A program made the position numbers and the translations under genes. Source: Vandiemenella viatica (taxonomy: Eukaryota > Arthropoda > Insecta > Orthoptera > Morabidae). Taken from it: a stretch of 64,000 nucleotides of DNA. Location: contig CM061918.1 of assembly GCA_031002005.1 (NCBI GenBank), positions 46,412,047 through 46,476,046 on the forward strand. Direction: 5' to 3'. The notes under the pieces were generated by a model. That model did no database searches. It had not been told where the DNA came from and saw only the letters and a program-made list of their open reading frames with translations. Shown one piece after another: positions 11,461 to 23,230 of this stretch. The number at the start of each line of letters is the position of its first letter. The first letter of the stretch is position 1.

Positions 11461-11627
11461 GCCGTCCGGGCATCCAGATTTGGGTTTTACATTGTTTCCC
11501 AAGATCACTCCAGGCAAATGCCGGGATGCTTGCTTAAAAAGGCCATGGCTGAATTCCTTCCCATTCCTTGCCCCCCATCCTTTCCCGTCTCTAAAGAACT
11601 CGCTGTTGAGAGAAGTAAAGCAGTTAA
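11461..11627 (+). mobile_element. SINE, subfamily B, 5'-truncated
   Basis: Starts inside the T-arm (CCGTCCGGGCATCCAGATTTGGG) and lacks the pol III promoter head. The tail CCCCCCATCCTTTCCCGTCTCTAAAGAACTCGCTGTTGAGAGAAGTAAAGCAGTTAAAA is subfamily B. It runs directly into a (TA)n tract, which may have grown from its tail. Confidence 0.88.
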
Positions 11628-11628
11628 A

Positions 11629-11631
<3 letters not shown>

Positions 11632-11691
<60 letters not shown>
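11632..11691. repeat. (TA)30 microsatellite
   Basis: About thirty uninterrupted TA units. The tyrosine-isoleucine frames called on both strands here are artefacts of the repeat. Confidence 0.97.
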
Positions 11692-11694
<3 letters not shown>

Positions 11695-12394
11695 CCATTG
11701 TATCCCTGGATAAGATAACACTAACGTTACAAACTACATACTTGTTTTCTTGACAAAGTTTCAAAAACTATCGGGTACTGATCACCTCTTCTTGCTTCTG
11801 CAATGCGGAAAGAAGTTTGGGTACCCAACTCGCATTGACTTTGATGATGAAGAAGAATTCGAAGAACTGTTCCTTACGACAGTCCCAGTATAGCAACGAT
11901 TCTCTTTGTCTGCAGTCTTTCTTTCAGATTGGAATCCCTCGTAGACGATATCCATATATTATTCAGTGATCTCCGTCGAGGGATTCTCTTCCAAGTTTAA
12001 CGAGTGCTGTCCGCTGTTTCACAGTTAAATATGGAGAAGAACCACCACCGCCACATTCTGAGAGTGTAACTTCAGACGGCTTATGGCCGTTTGCTTTTAT
12101 CAAAATCTTTATCATCACACGATTCTATGTATTTTACGTATTTCGTACAGGTTATGTTCGCTCCTGCGGGAACTAAAGCAACTAAGAGCGGTGGTTTCTC
12201 GAATGTTAACTTTCAAACAGCCACCCACAATATTTTACTGCGCATGCGCGAAATAGGTCAGCCGCGAACTTTTGACCTTACTTTGCACGTATTCCTTAAA
12301 ATGGATTATACTGTATAATACTGCAGCCATAACACTCTACGTAAAAGAGGCTTTAACTACAAAGCGCATTCTTGGAAGAGAGAAGTCTTTTAGT
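11692..12394. other. Unassigned intergenic stretch
   Basis: No gene or repeat supported. A 75-codon frame at 12091-12318 has no recognisable domain. Confidence 0.5.
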
Positions 12395-12795
12395 TTATTC
12401 CAGGAACTTTTTAAACTGTTATATGTAGAGCACAGCACTTTATGGTAGCAAAGCTGGAACCTTAGGAATACCAGAATGAAGGAAAATTGAATCATAGAAG
12501 GATGCTGAAAATTTAATGGATTGATAAAGTAAGAAATGAATGTCGTTTTGAAATGATATGTGAGGAAAGGAATTTGTGGAAGAGTCTTACAGAAAGAAGA
12601 GATGAATGGTGAATAATATTTTAAAAGCATGCGAGATTGTTTACTTTAGTAGTGGATGGAACAGTCGAAGGTAAGAATTGTAGAGGAAGACAGAGATTAA
12701 ATTATGTCAAACAGAAAATTGAGAGAGATTATAAGGTGTTTGTTGAGATTTAAAGGTTAGCGCCAAATAAAAAAAGATTTCATCAAACCTATAGA
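12395..12795 (+). pseudogene. Non-LTR retrotransposon C-terminus, decayed (family X, copy 1)
   Basis: Joining plus-strand frames shows a familiar LINE end: HRRMLKI-WIDKVRNE, then EERNLWKSLTERRDEW, then VDGTVEGKNCRGRQRLNYVKQ. The typical pattern is 'R+MLKISWTDKVRNEEVL...WK...RR+R.+GHILRH...EGKVEGK..RGRPR..Y.+QI'. Stops and frameshifts interrupt it. The fragments at 35765-36060 and 44215-45065 seem to belong to the same family. Confidence 0.7.
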
Positions 12796-14224
12796 GAAAC
12801 TGATGACAAAAAGCCCTCCAAACTAATTACATGTTCGTAAAATTTTGAAAGAAGTGTTTCCTAACACATTTAACCCTCAGAAGCTGAATCTGAATTCAAA
12901 CATGGCTGTATCGCATCGCCTTCCGAGGTAATACGCAAGAAGCGATTCCAAAAAGTTCGCCGACATTGCAGATCGTAGGAAAAACAGAGGAATGCGTTAT
13001 AGTGCTAAGAATTAAATATGTTTAAGGAGACGCATTGTCACCTGCCAAAAACTTTTGTACAAGATTTTCTCAGTAATGTTAACAGCATTTCTATAGTAAA
13101 AATGTCTGAACATTGTTCAGAGAATTATAAAAATAATTATACTGATTTTGTGCGTACATTTATAGTTTTCGATTAATTTTTACTTCGCAGTGGAGCCAAT
13201 ACAACGCAAGATAGGTTCTGTCGGCAAGAATAATGCATTCTTTGAGAAGATAAAGGTGTTTTATTTATTAACTACCTCCTAAATCCGTAAAAAATAACGA
13301 GTTGAATCCTGTTTTCTGGCAATTCATTTCTTTGTAGTTACTTAACTAAATAGAATTTTTTAAAATAAGATTGATTTTATAACGATTTAATGTTGTACAT
13401 ATTTTAGCTCCACCTTGTTCCATTGTAAAAACCGTTGTCGTAATTAATACGTAGTTTTAAACGAAATACGTTTCTTTCTCTATGGTTAGTTTCAAATTTT
13501 ACTTGATGGGGGAAAAATATTGCATCACTACAAAAAAATAAATAAATGAAAAAAGGGGACCATCAATTCTTTGCTAACTATAGTAGCCATATCTATAGAC
13601 AGAGGATAAACGAAAATATCTACGTCAAATGCATATAAATAAACAAAAAGTAGCTATTAATAAATATGTGAACTTAAACGAAACAGTACTTTTCTTTATG
13701 GTTTGTATGCAAGTTAAACATAGTGAACTAATAAAGTAACAAAAGAAAGGAAACGTCCAATCGTAGATTCCTGTAACAATGGGGCAAGAACGAAGGTTAC
13801 TCCGGCCGTGACTGGCCCACCAAAGAAGGCCGGAAAAATGACGTCATGGCATTGCAAACACGATATGATTAGACTTTGCGTCTCGTCTAGAGTATCGTGA
13901 ACATGGAATGACAAGATATTCAGTCATAGTGTTTCGTAGATACTGCCTACCTCATTATTCAGTCAGAGTGATATCTGGAAGTCACGGAACAGCGATATCT
14001 GTATCTCAGAATTGGAAACGCTTCCTCCAGGTCAGCATTTTTATTTCAAACCGGAGGCGATTACAACGTTTCTTGGCTAGAGTCATAGAAGGTCCTTGCC
14101 CAAACTAATTCGGGTGAGTGGTGATAAGATTATTATAATTTCATTAATCTTGGAGAATATCGTGCTGAAAAGTAAAACAAAAAAACGGAGCTTTTTTTGA
14201 ATTTAGTTCATCCATGTAAGTCGG
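12796..14224. other. Unassigned intergenic region
   Basis: No gene supported. A perfect CRE palindrome (TGACGTCA) lies at 13839-13846 in a small GC-richer patch (13780-13900), but no promoter or exon structure is visible with it. Confidence 0.5.
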
Positions 14225-14340
14225 GATACCGTATGTGGCTTCAAATCACCGTTCATCCACCCAGAATTGGGTTTCCATGGTTTCTCGAATTGCTGCGGGT
14301 GAATGAGCGGTTGTTTCTCCAAATATGCCATTATCAGATG
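14225..14340 (+). mobile_element. SINE fragment (central block), degenerate
   Basis: Recognised by CACCCAGAATTGGGTTTCCATGGTTTCTCGAATTGCTGCGGGTGAATGAGCGGTTGTTTCTCCAAA, a mutated central block. Head and tail are missing. Confidence 0.65.
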
Positions 14341-15020
14341 TCTCGTGGTTTAATTGATATAATAAATAACCAGTCCACGATCCAGTTTCAAATCCTGTTG
14401 TATTGCTAGTAAGACATCGGACTTCAAGATACAGTTCACATATAAACACAAAACTCCAACGATTTCTTTTGACACTTCTTCCAAAGACAATGCTACCAAA
14501 ACTGTTCGTTCATCATTGTCCTTGGCCAACGAAAACTGAGTGTGTAAAACTGTCTCTGTGTCTCTGGTGGTGGCTTTATGTAAGTTCCATCGAAAGTTTC
14601 AGAACAATACAAAGGCATCCGACAGATATTTCTCGAGCATTAACAATACTTAAACAATTAAAAACAATCAGAATTAATACATAATCATTTACAATCATTA
14701 CAAAATGCTTAGAAATGAAAATTAGAGATACTTAAACACAAAATTATCCACATAAATCATTTTAAACTGTAGTAAATCGTCCTTTAAACATCGTAGCTCA
14801 CCTTAAAACTTGAAACTGCAAACATTTAAGTAATTCTCTCGCATAATTCTGTCCTTAAACATATTAAATGATATTTATATAATTTCTTTTCATAAAACAA
14901 AGTCCATTTACAATAAAATGCAAGACAAACCTACAAGATCATATTCAGTCAAACTTTATCTTGCTACAAAGGTTTCATAAAACACAATTCCATTTAAAGT
15001 ATAGGTTCGGGGGCTGTTAC
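14341..15020. other. Unassigned AT-rich stretch
   Basis: No coding frame of substance and no named repeat. The 93-codon frame at 14403-14684 has no recognisable motif. Confidence 0.5.
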
Positions 15021-15115
15021 ACCATGGTCTAATTCCTTGCTAGTCACTGTCCCCAATCTTCATCCGCCGCTTTAATTACCTCTAAATCGACAAGGCGTAA
15101 AACATTATGCAAAAA
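15021..15115 (+). mobile_element. SINE 3' fragment, subfamily A
   Basis: CCATGGTCTAATTCCTTGC followed by GTCCCCAATCTTCATCCGCCGCTTTAATTACCTCTAAATCGACAAGGCGTAAAACATTATGCAAAAAG matches the A-type tail with changes. The 5' two thirds are absent. Confidence 0.7.
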
Positions 15116-15456
15116 GTACCACTGGGACACTCTCAAGCGTGAGCAAATGTCCAGCGCTTGTAACTGTTAGTGACTAGGGAGTCGCAGAATTCAAGCACAT
15201 GGTTTGGATGGCCGGTGACAGCTTTCTTGAAAGTGGTCACGTTTGTAATCACTGATTGCGTGTCGATTTGAAAGAGCCTCGTCGTTTCATAGGGGCAGAA
15301 ACAGAACTCTAACGTCCTTAAATGCTTGCTGTTGTTTTGGATTTATTTTTTTTTAATTTTTTTTTATCATGATCACTGTTGAGACAGCAGCAAATTGGAT
15401 GATCCTCGACAGGTAAATTCTGGGTGGTCAGGCCCGACTGAATATTTTATCAGAAA
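15116..15456. other. Unassigned stretch
   Basis: No gene or repeat identified; contains short T runs near 15347-15366. Confidence 0.45.
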
Positions 15457-16280
15457 CTAGTGGCCGGTATAATTGGCATAGATTTACCCGTACCCTATTT
15501 TTATTCCCGTAATGAGGAACATTTGTACAATGTTTCATAAAATTCATGCCAACTTTTTTCGGAATTAAAGCAAAACTAGATTCACCCGCCCCCTACCAAG
15601 AAACGGGTGGGTTATTAGCACGTACACTATTTTCATTCGTCGAAAAGATTCATGTATATCAAGCTTCGTTAATTGGGTTAAGAAATTGTATTACTAAATA
15701 CTGAACAACGCTAGATTATGTTAGAAACTCAAATTTGATTAAATTGCGTAGTGAATGGATATACTTTTTGATCGAAACGCCAGACACTTTAACTCCAGAG
15801 ATTCAGTTTTTTACACAGATATCAAGAATAAATTCGGAATAATATTATCGTAAAGAGAAGATGGCCAAAGAAATTGTCCAGAATCGTGCTTAAAGAAAAT
15901 CTGTTGTTTTACGGCTATCTATGACGTTTAAAAATTGATATACCGAATTAAAGGAATGAATACTTCAAGGTATGTTTAATGTGCAAAATACCTATTATTG
16001 TAAAGTTATCTTATTGATTTCATTAACGGCTATCGTCAGAGACATTGTAATTGTGTGTTTAGTGCGAAGCGTGCTGCATCTAATGATTCCATCTGTAGTA
16101 TTCCTCACCATATGTTCAGAATTTCATTAATGTTCCGGCGTTATGTAACGTAGAAGCAAAAGACATGCCAAACGATTGAGTTGATATTCTAAGCTTTAAA
16201 ACGGTGAAAACCCCATAGAAATCTTGGCAGTAGATTTCGAGTTTTTCTGGCAGAAATATACCCGGTTTTCGTCTTATAGA
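15457..16280 (-). mobile_element. Helitron-like non-autonomous element H1, copy in minus orientation
   Basis: Read on minus it starts TCTATAAGACGAAAACCGGGTATAT at 16280 and ends with a short GC stem and CTAG at 15457, followed by T. A TC start, a hairpin before a CTAG end and insertion between A and T without target duplication are Helitron hallmarks. The same sequence occurs in the opposite orientation at 46740-47795. No helicase or Rep coding is present. Confidence 0.7.
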
Positions 16281-16514
16281 TATAGATAAACAATGCGGCA
16301 GTGGTTAGAAATCGTCATTTACACAGCTGTAAGGTTATTTCTGACTATGATCCCAGACGATTTCCCACTAGAAACGCGTTCAACAAGTTCACGTATGAAA
16401 AAAACCCAACGTGACGAACAACCAGCAATATTACTTCTTCAGTTTCAGAATTCCCGCCCACGACCAAATTAGTGGCAATTCGCCAGTACATGATCATCTA
16501 TGGACTCCCGGCAG

Positions 16515-16699
16515 CAGGGCAGGCGTTAGGGGGGGGGGGGTTAAGCGGGTCAAATGTACCCGGGCCCGCCGGCTGATGGGGGGCCCCGATCATCGGCTGG
16601 AGGGGCCCCAGGTCTCGAAGCCAAGAATCCGCCTATTGTTGCCTGGCTATTTTGGTAGAACTAAAATAAAAAAAGTCGCCCATTTTACCCCGGGCCCTG
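16515..16699 (+). mobile_element. GC-rich hAT-type MITE, copy 1 (shortened)
   Basis: Begins CAGGGCAGGCGTTAGG, then TTAAGCGGGTCAAATGTACCCGGGCCCGCCGGCTGATGGGGGG, and ends TTTTACCCCGGGCCCTG. It matches the copy at 41405-41601 through most of its length but lacks that copy's last 14 or so bases. Flanks CCCGGCAG (left) and GTCGGCAG (right) agree at six of eight positions, an eroded target duplication. It includes an 11-base G run. Confidence 0.75.
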
Positions 16700-16707
16700 G
16701 TCGGCAG

Positions 16708-17449
16708 TGAGACGAGAGGATATCGGGACAGAACAGTGTCAAGAGAAGTCTTAGTACCCAGTAGCCAATGGGCTAAATGGCTTGACATGGACCTGAACAC
16801 ACTGTCGCTACTAGATCCGAAACGCCACTGGTCCAATTCGACAGATTCGAGCATTCAACAATAGTTTCGGAGTCGGGGACCCGTTTTCATTCTCGAGAGA
16901 CGTCTAGTCCACCAAAGCGCCCATTGAATCAGTGTGACCATACCACTAGACCCCCACAATCTCCTCTTTGTCGATAAGTATTCGACAGGTCGTAATCATC
17001 ATACAAATTATTCTCAAAGCAGTCATTAATAATCATCACCAGTAAACAAGTAAACGCCCGAGTTGAATATCATATCATACACAGAACTAAAATATAAATT
17101 TTAAATTTACGTGCAATAAATGAAAATTAGCGTTTTCATTTTCATAATCAAATTAATTATAACTTCTCATTTACTATAAACCTTTAGCCCTCTTATTAAT
17201 ATATGATTTTCCACTTATTATTGAATTTCAATAAACAAATTAAATCTTGTAACAAGCTTCCCATTTTTTGAATTCTGAAAGCTGAACCTAATTTGCTTAA
17301 AGTTCGTGGTGTAGTTGAGCAGTCATAAATGTTATGCATTTGCCAGCTGCATTCAGTAAGTGTTGACATAACTTCGTATTACTGAAATTAAAAAAAAGGA
17401 ACAGAAAGACTTCCCAAACTATTGAAACAAATAAAAAAATCATTATACT
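16708..17449. other. Unassigned stretch
   Basis: No gene supported. The GC-richer part (16700-16990) grades into AT-rich sequence. Nothing recognised. Confidence 0.45.
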
Positions 17450-17636
17450 ATGAAACTTTATTTTTCAAAAGAATCGATCATTTAAATTACGTATTTTGCA
17501 TTTTAAAAAACGAATTTCAATTTACCACGAAAACGCTCAGACTGTCATGGCGTCTTTAATGACGTCACACCACCCGAACCAAAACAAAACAGTCGTGTAT
17601 GCATGTGGCAGGTGTCAAGTGTTCTTTTTCTCCCAT
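17450..17636 (+). repeat. Direct repeat DR-THAP, copy 1, with CRE motif
   Basis: About 185 bp homologous to 18448-18634. The shared core is AAAACGAATTTCAATTTACC, ACGAAAACGCT, AATGACGTCAC (TGACGTCA at 17560) and CAGTCGTGTATG. The second copy directly precedes a THAP-domain reading frame, so the repeat probably includes that unit's 5' region or promoter. Confidence 0.8.
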
Positions 17637-18447
17637 GCTCACCTACAGAAGTAGGAATCTTTAATCATAAGATCCATTGCACGGAAAATTAATCACACCG
17701 CTTTGGAAATTTTTCTATCAGTTGCTGACCCCACTATTCGGTTCAAAATATCATCTGCCCGTTACATAAACACTCCGAATACGTTCCTTATAAATATTCA
17801 CATTGATGAATTCTTAATTATGACTGTTTGAGTCCTGAATAAACCCATTTTGATTCGTTTCGCGACATCAAACAATTTAAAATTTTAATATTAAATTTAG
17901 CGCAGTCATTAATCTTCTCCTATCTTCCCTACACGAACCTATCTTTCCGGAGTGAAACGAGCAATTTTAATTTGAAACAAAGCTCTGCCGAATCGCATTT
18001 AAAAACTGCGAAAGTTGAATAGCCCTCAACTAAATGATAAAAGTTGCCTCATTTTCATACCCAGAAGTTGAGCTGAGCTTTCAAGAATTCTGAAAGACGT
18101 TACGACAAAAAACAAAATCACAATTCAAACTTCATTTTTCTTTGACTCACTATCATTTTAGCGACCACCACTTAATGTCCAAATTAAACGGCGAACGATT
18201 TCAGCTACCAGATAAGATGACATTCACTCCCAGTTAATACTTTGCTCCGCTCCGTCTCAAATATCTGGAGCTACCATACACGCTTTCTGACTTCTAAACG
18301 ACGAAAGGTTCACCTTACTGCCGCTCTCTCCTATTTATACACCTCCTCAAATTTCTCATATTGGTTGACATAAGGCGGTTCTTTCACTACAATAATTGGC
18401 TAGTTGATTAATTAGGTTAACACTTTATCTTAGTATCTATTTTACTC
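17637..18447. other. Spacer between the two DR-THAP repeats
   Basis: About 810 bp with no coding frame. On minus it contains a consensus TATA box (TATAAATA, 18332-18339 on plus as TATTTATA) followed by GGAGAGAGCGGCAGT, which would suit a minus-strand promoter. Confidence 0.5.
18332..18339 (-). promoter_or_regulatory. Candidate TATA box (minus strand)
   Basis: TATAAATA followed about 17 bases later by GGCAGTAAG. The match to the TATA consensus is perfect, the initiator is only fair, and no gene is known downstream. A remnant transposon promoter is the likeliest explanation. Confidence 0.3.
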
Positions 18448-18634
18448 AGAAAACGTATTATTTTTTAATCGAACATTTACATGACGTACTATGAATTTTA
18501 AAAAAACGAATTTAAATTTACCACGAAAACGCTGAACACTGTCATAGTGCCTTGAATGACGTCACAGCACCCGAAACAAAACAAAGCAGTCGTGTATGTC
18601 TATGGCAGGTGTTAAGTGTTCTTTAATTAAAAAT
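18448..18634 (+). repeat. Direct repeat DR-THAP, copy 2, with CRE motif
   Basis: Second copy of the 17450-17636 repeat, with TGACGTCA at 18557. It ends two bases before the start of the THAP reading frame. Confidence 0.8.
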
Positions 18635-18635
18635 G

Positions 18636-18907
18636 AATTCCTCGTTTTATAAGTACTGTGCAGTGCCCCAGTGTAAAAACACAACCATAAAAACTCCAAA
18701 CAAGTTATTTATATATGTTCAAAACAATGAAAAGATACGGGAAAGTGGTTAAAACTTGCGAGGAGGGAGCATGCTCATAGGTTATCTGCAGATTCAAGAA
18801 TCAATTTTTGTGAAGATCATTTTGATGTAAGCACTTGTGCACAATATACTTATAAATCTAAAGCAGAACTGATTACTTTTGCAGATCCACTACTTTTCCA
18901 GTACTGA
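18636..18907 (+). pseudogene. THAP zinc-finger domain sequence, one frameshift
   Basis: THAP domains are C2CH zinc-binding DNA-binding modules found in host regulators and in P-element-type and other insect transposases. From the ATG near 18641 the frame reads MNSSFYKYCAVPQCKN (first Cys pair, C-x4-C), then KLFIYVQNNEKIRE. One base missing from an A run near 18741 breaks it; the next frame continues WLKLARREHAHRLSADSR and INFCEDHF (the C-x2-H pair), and runs to a stop at 18907. The conserved W and both ligand pairs are present, so the domain was lost by a single indel. No transposase follows within the next kilobase. Either a relic of a transposon or a retrocopied host gene; I favour the first. 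Confidence 0.75.
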
Positions 18908-20480
18908 CAACCTAATAAGGTATGAGTAGAGATTGGTTTGGTTTTATGATTCATAATCTTTCTTTAGTGTTACGTTTAATATAATAAACACACTCTGGAA
19001 GCACTATCATTACCGTGGTGCCACAATCTAATGATATATTCTTATGCAGCTCGATGAAACAAATCGAAAATAATTTTTTTTTTAATATCTCTCATGGTTC
19101 TCGAGATATCATAACTGAAAGGTGATGATGTTAGGCTGATACGAAGCTTAGAGCAGACTTAAAATAGGTAATGCCATAGCTTTAAAATTTTCCACACCTA
19201 TTTTTGAGGATATACTTTTCTATAAAGCAAAAAAGAAACATATCTTATACATGATTCAATTTACAATACGGACACGCCAAAGATAGTATCGAAGCGAAGA
19301 ACGAAATCTTTTGTTACTTCGCATAGGTCTTCCTTCTAGTTTAGCTATTTGGCACTTGTTTATACTTCGCAAATGTAACCACATACCAGTATCAATTAAT
19401 TTATAAAACGTATGTCTCAGCAATAGGTTGTTGTTTACAAAACTTAAATAATGCTATTTAAGCTTATAATGTAGAATTGCATTGCTAAATCCTGGTTCCA
19501 TACCCAATTACACTTGTCTTTCAGAATATAACTGAGAACAACTGTATTAAAGTGACAAAAGTTGATACAAACGAATAATTTACCAAGTAAACTGTTCTGT
19601 TCCACGAAAATGTCAACAACAACTTTGGCGTCTCGGGTGGTGTGACTTAATGCTTTCTCATTGGCGTTCTCGGTCACGTGACTGAGTGCCTGATTTTACT
19701 GGATTTATTTTCTAAAAGTAATAATAATATTTATCTTTTATAATAATTTTGTTTTTGTTTTTTGTTATCTCCTTAGCATGATTAATCATTAAAAACTGCT
19801 ATGCGTCCTATTTATTCTTAGTGGTCGTAAGCTTAATTCTCCTCGTTACATATCCAAACATTGCACCTCACTCTAAAGAATAATAATAAAAACAAAATTA
19901 AAAAAATGACTAAGAACTCCTCAAATTAAGTTATAAAGTAAGTCCAAGTAACGATACAGTTTCTTTTTTAGGTTCAAAGTGATTAACATGCATCAATAAG
20001 AACAGCTGTGGTGGTTTATGGGTCCAGGTAATTCGAAGAAACCAATTCACAGTTTTAATTGTAACCAAAGTTTTCGCGAGAGTATTGTTTTGATGAGGGT
20101 AGTGAACGAACTTACGTTTCTTGAATTCAACACTGTAACGATTACTAATTGCATAAAGTGACATTTTATTCCCTGCCGCACAATTAACTGCTCGCTTGTC
20201 GGCATTGGTTGCGTGCGAATGCGCCCAAGTTTGAAGTCCGCCACTACTTGGCCTATCCGATTATATCGACTGACGCTAGCTTGCCAAGTTGAGTAATACC
20301 ATTACGGCAGCGGCTAAAGTTTCTGACACAAGGCCGTGTAGGAGATGGGGAACATCGGCTTCTGATAATCCAGTAGTGATGGAATTATCGGTACGCTCTG
20401 CTTCAAAAACAGGGAGCCAGTTCAGATACACACATTGAGACCAAATAACAAAAAAAATCAGAGATATCTCTAGCTACTAC
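18908..20480. other. Unassigned intergenic region
   Basis: No gene supported; frames of 65-77 codons on minus at 19444-20244 have no domain. The sequence is AT-rich with short homopolymers. Confidence 0.5.
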
Positions 20481-20690
20481 TATAAATATACAAGTGGATT
20501 GCGTTTGTCTGTCACTTTGAACAGGCTCATGCAAAAACTATAGAAAGAAATTGGATTGGGTTTATAAAGTTTAAAAGCTTATGCTCGAACATAAAATCTG
20601 CAGTATGCCTTATAAACATTCGTAAGCGAGGAAGAAATGATAACCTGTTCCTGTTGAGAACAGATAAGAGTTACATATCACATTGTATCT
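20481..20690 (+). repeat. Dispersed repeat, Helitron-associated 5' type (copy 1)
   Basis: GATTGCGTTTGTCTGTCACTTTGAACAGG...GCAAAAACTATAG, then GCGAGGAAGAAATGATAA, lines up with 24040-24240 over about 200 bp. The phrase 'GCGTTTGTCTGTCA..TTGAAATG' is common near Helitron-like ends in insects, but the class is inferred. Confidence 0.5.
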
Positions 20691-21513
20691 AAAATGAACA
20701 CTCTTCTCCAACATACCTACCAAAGATACAGATTATCACTCCAACCTTTGGAATCTGTTACCAGTGTTTTTGGACTATGTAACTTTGCTTATTCATTTCT
20801 TCAATTTATATATATATATAGAATACGTTTGAAAACACGGAAAACGTTAATCAAAATACCGCATCTAAGCTTAGCACTCACATAAGCGTAACGACAAAGT
20901 GGAATTTTATTTGCAGTAAGGGCTACAAAGATACTAAATTACAATTATGCTTTGCTACTGGAAGAAAAAGAAAAGACAAACTCATTACTACGCACACTAA
21001 TTTCCATTCGAGCGACGCAGAATGAAAAAGCTAATAAACAAATAGATTCTTAAAGTACATCGGGGAAAACAATTTAATTCCACACATATTACTATTTTCT
21101 ATTAAGTTTCTAAAAACGAAAACGAGTTATCAAAAATATTTCTCGATGCGAATCTGAAATCTTCAGATTACGCGTTAAGATGTGAATATACCTATCATCC
21201 TGGAATACTGCCTAGGAAAACGCATAAAGTAAAATTTGATGAGAGAGTTTAGGACTGCAGTTCAGAATTTACCGGTTACTAATTATTGCCCATTTAATTT
21301 GCGTAATCTAAAGAATCCTTCAGTAATATTTTCGTCGTCCGCATTAATGTTCAGAAAAATGTCTGTCCCAAAAAGAAACAAATAAATAAATAAATAAAAA
21401 AGTTAACGTATCTTAATTGGCGGTTTCTCATCTTTCGGTCTTAGAGGCTATTTTTCCCTTACTTATATAGAATACATGATATTATGAAAGCATCACTTCT
21501 GTATTAATCTTTA
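20691..21513. other. Unassigned stretch
   Basis: No gene supported. A short TA run lies at 20811-20820. Confidence 0.45.
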
Positions 21514-22246
21514 TCTTTATATATATATTTCTTCTGTCCGTGGGTATGTCACTGAACTCCTAAAAGGCTGTACCGATTTTTATGAAACTTTGTGTATGTG
21601 ATTAGGTTGATTCCAGAATGGTTTAGATTCGCAATTTCATTTGCAAAAGCCCACCCCTCTCCCCACACAAATCATCAACGAAGATAGCGGCCTTTTACTC
21701 GGCGTGCATTGGCGACTGTTGACATAGTAACTGTTGCTATGTCAACATATACACTATCTCTGAAGCGCGGCATTAACCCGAAAAGCTATTAACAATGCCA
21801 CGTATTCGTGTACGAGGCGGAAATATTGGTCGAAGTACCTGGAATGCACAAATAGTTCCAAGCAGCAACATTAACTGTAAATAGGTTGAAATGTAACCTG
21901 GACTAAAATGAAATCTGACATTCCGTATCAAAGCAACCAAACCACCCCATTCTTAGAACTGTGCTGCTAAATATCCGTTTAGTTTAGTACCGGAAATGGT
22001 CGGTACGAAATCAGTGAAGCTTGGTACACATGAATCTTTTTGGACCAATAAAAATAGCGTACGGGTAAATCATGTTCAACCAACCCCTTTCATGGTAAGG
22101 TGCGGGTGAATGTAGGTTTGCTTTAATTCCGGAAAAGGATGGCGCGATTTGTACGAAACTTTGCACACGTTTCCCATTGCGTGAATAAAAACAGTGTTGG
22201 GGTAAATATACGCCAACTCTACCGGACAACGCCGGGATCCTGCTAG
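21514..22246 (+). mobile_element. Helitron-like element H2
   Basis: Starts about TCTTTATATATATATTTCTTCTGTCCGTGGG, includes the phrase AGGCTGTACCGATTTTTATGAAACTTTGTG, and ends with the GC hairpin ACCGGACAACGCCGG and GCTAG at 22246, followed by T. The last 150 bp are homologous to H1 while the 5' part differs. Around 21795 the frame MPRIRVRGGNIGRSTWN resembles the start of insect Helitron proteins (RxNIGRxTRxAR) and stops soon after. Confidence 0.65.
21795..21884 (+). pseudogene. Helitron protein N-terminus, truncated
   Basis: Reads MPRIRVRGGNIGRSTWNAQI and ends in a stop about ten codons on. The arginine-rich N-IGR-T motif is typical of the first residues of insect Helitron polyproteins, whose Rep and helicase parts are missing here. 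Short, so only moderately sure. Confidence 0.45.
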
Positions 22247-22582
22247 TATAACTATATAATTTTTCTGTACCTGTGTATGTCATGAGCTATTCCTAAATGG
22301 CTAGTCCGATTTTTATGAAATTTTGTATATGAGATTAAATTGATTCGTGAATGGTTTAGATTCACAATATGATTTTCAAAATCCCACCCCTCTCCCCATT
22401 TACCCCCTCCCCTCCTAATTTACAATGATCATTATAGAAACTCACAGTTTTTAGCAGATTTCGATAAAACTTAGCTTACTTATACTTTAAAACAAGGGGA
22501 AAAATAGTCTACAATTGGTTTAGGAAAACCAACCCCTCTCCCACTTTCCACCCCCATTATTTTTGTCAATGTTCTATAAACA

Positions 22583-23230
22583 AAGCTGCAGTCGACACCG
22601 TTTAACTGATCACCATGAAAGTTGTCACATATATGTATTTTTTCATGGAGAAGTTTTCTGACAAAACAAAATTCCAAAAACTCTCCCCTTGCCCCCTTTA
22701 CAATCCTTAATTCTTATGCAAACTCACCGACCGTTTTTATCCGATTTTGATGGAACTTTGCACGAGTATAATTTAAAATAAAGAGAAAAATGCTGTCAAC
22801 TTTTTGTTTGCCAAACCAAACCTCTATCGTCATTCACACCTTAATGTTCTTTACACAATGCTACAGTCGACACCATTTGACCGATCACCATGAAAGTTGG
22901 CAAATATATGTATTTTTTTTTCATGGAGAACGTTTCTGAACAAAAAATTTCAAACAACCCTACCCTACCCTATACACCCCTTCATTTTTATGGAAACCCA
23001 TTGTTTATATCCAATTTAAATGGAATTTTGCACTTATATGCTTTAAAACAGAGAAATATATTGTCGATTTTACAAAAAAACAATTTTTCTCCCCCTTTAC
23101 ATCCATAAATTATTGTCAATGTTCTTTATACAAAGTTACAGTTTCTATTCAGTTTTGAAGGAATTTTGCACACGTATACTTTAAAACAAGCAGAAAAATA
23201 CTGTCTACATTTAAGTTTACAAAAGCCCAA
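22583..23230 (+). repeat. Internal tandem repeats of about 277 bp in H3
   Basis: CAGTCGACACCGTTTAACTGATCACCATGAAAG near 22587 recurs as CAGTCGACACCATTTGACCGATCACCATGAAAG near 22864, and a weaker third unit starts near 23134. Each unit also has GATGGAACTTTGCAC-TATAATTTAAAA and CCAACCCCTCTCCC-type phrases. The units are clearly diverged. Confidence 0.75.

Noticed and set aside
11395..11721. Frames of 85-108 codons rich in tyrosine and isoleucine on both strands
   Set aside because: They come from reading the (TA)30 tract and the neighbouring SINE.
17450..18634. LTR retrotransposon bounded by the 185-bp direct repeats
   Set aside because: No TG...CA ends, primer binding site, polypurine tract or gag-pol in the 810-bp spacer.
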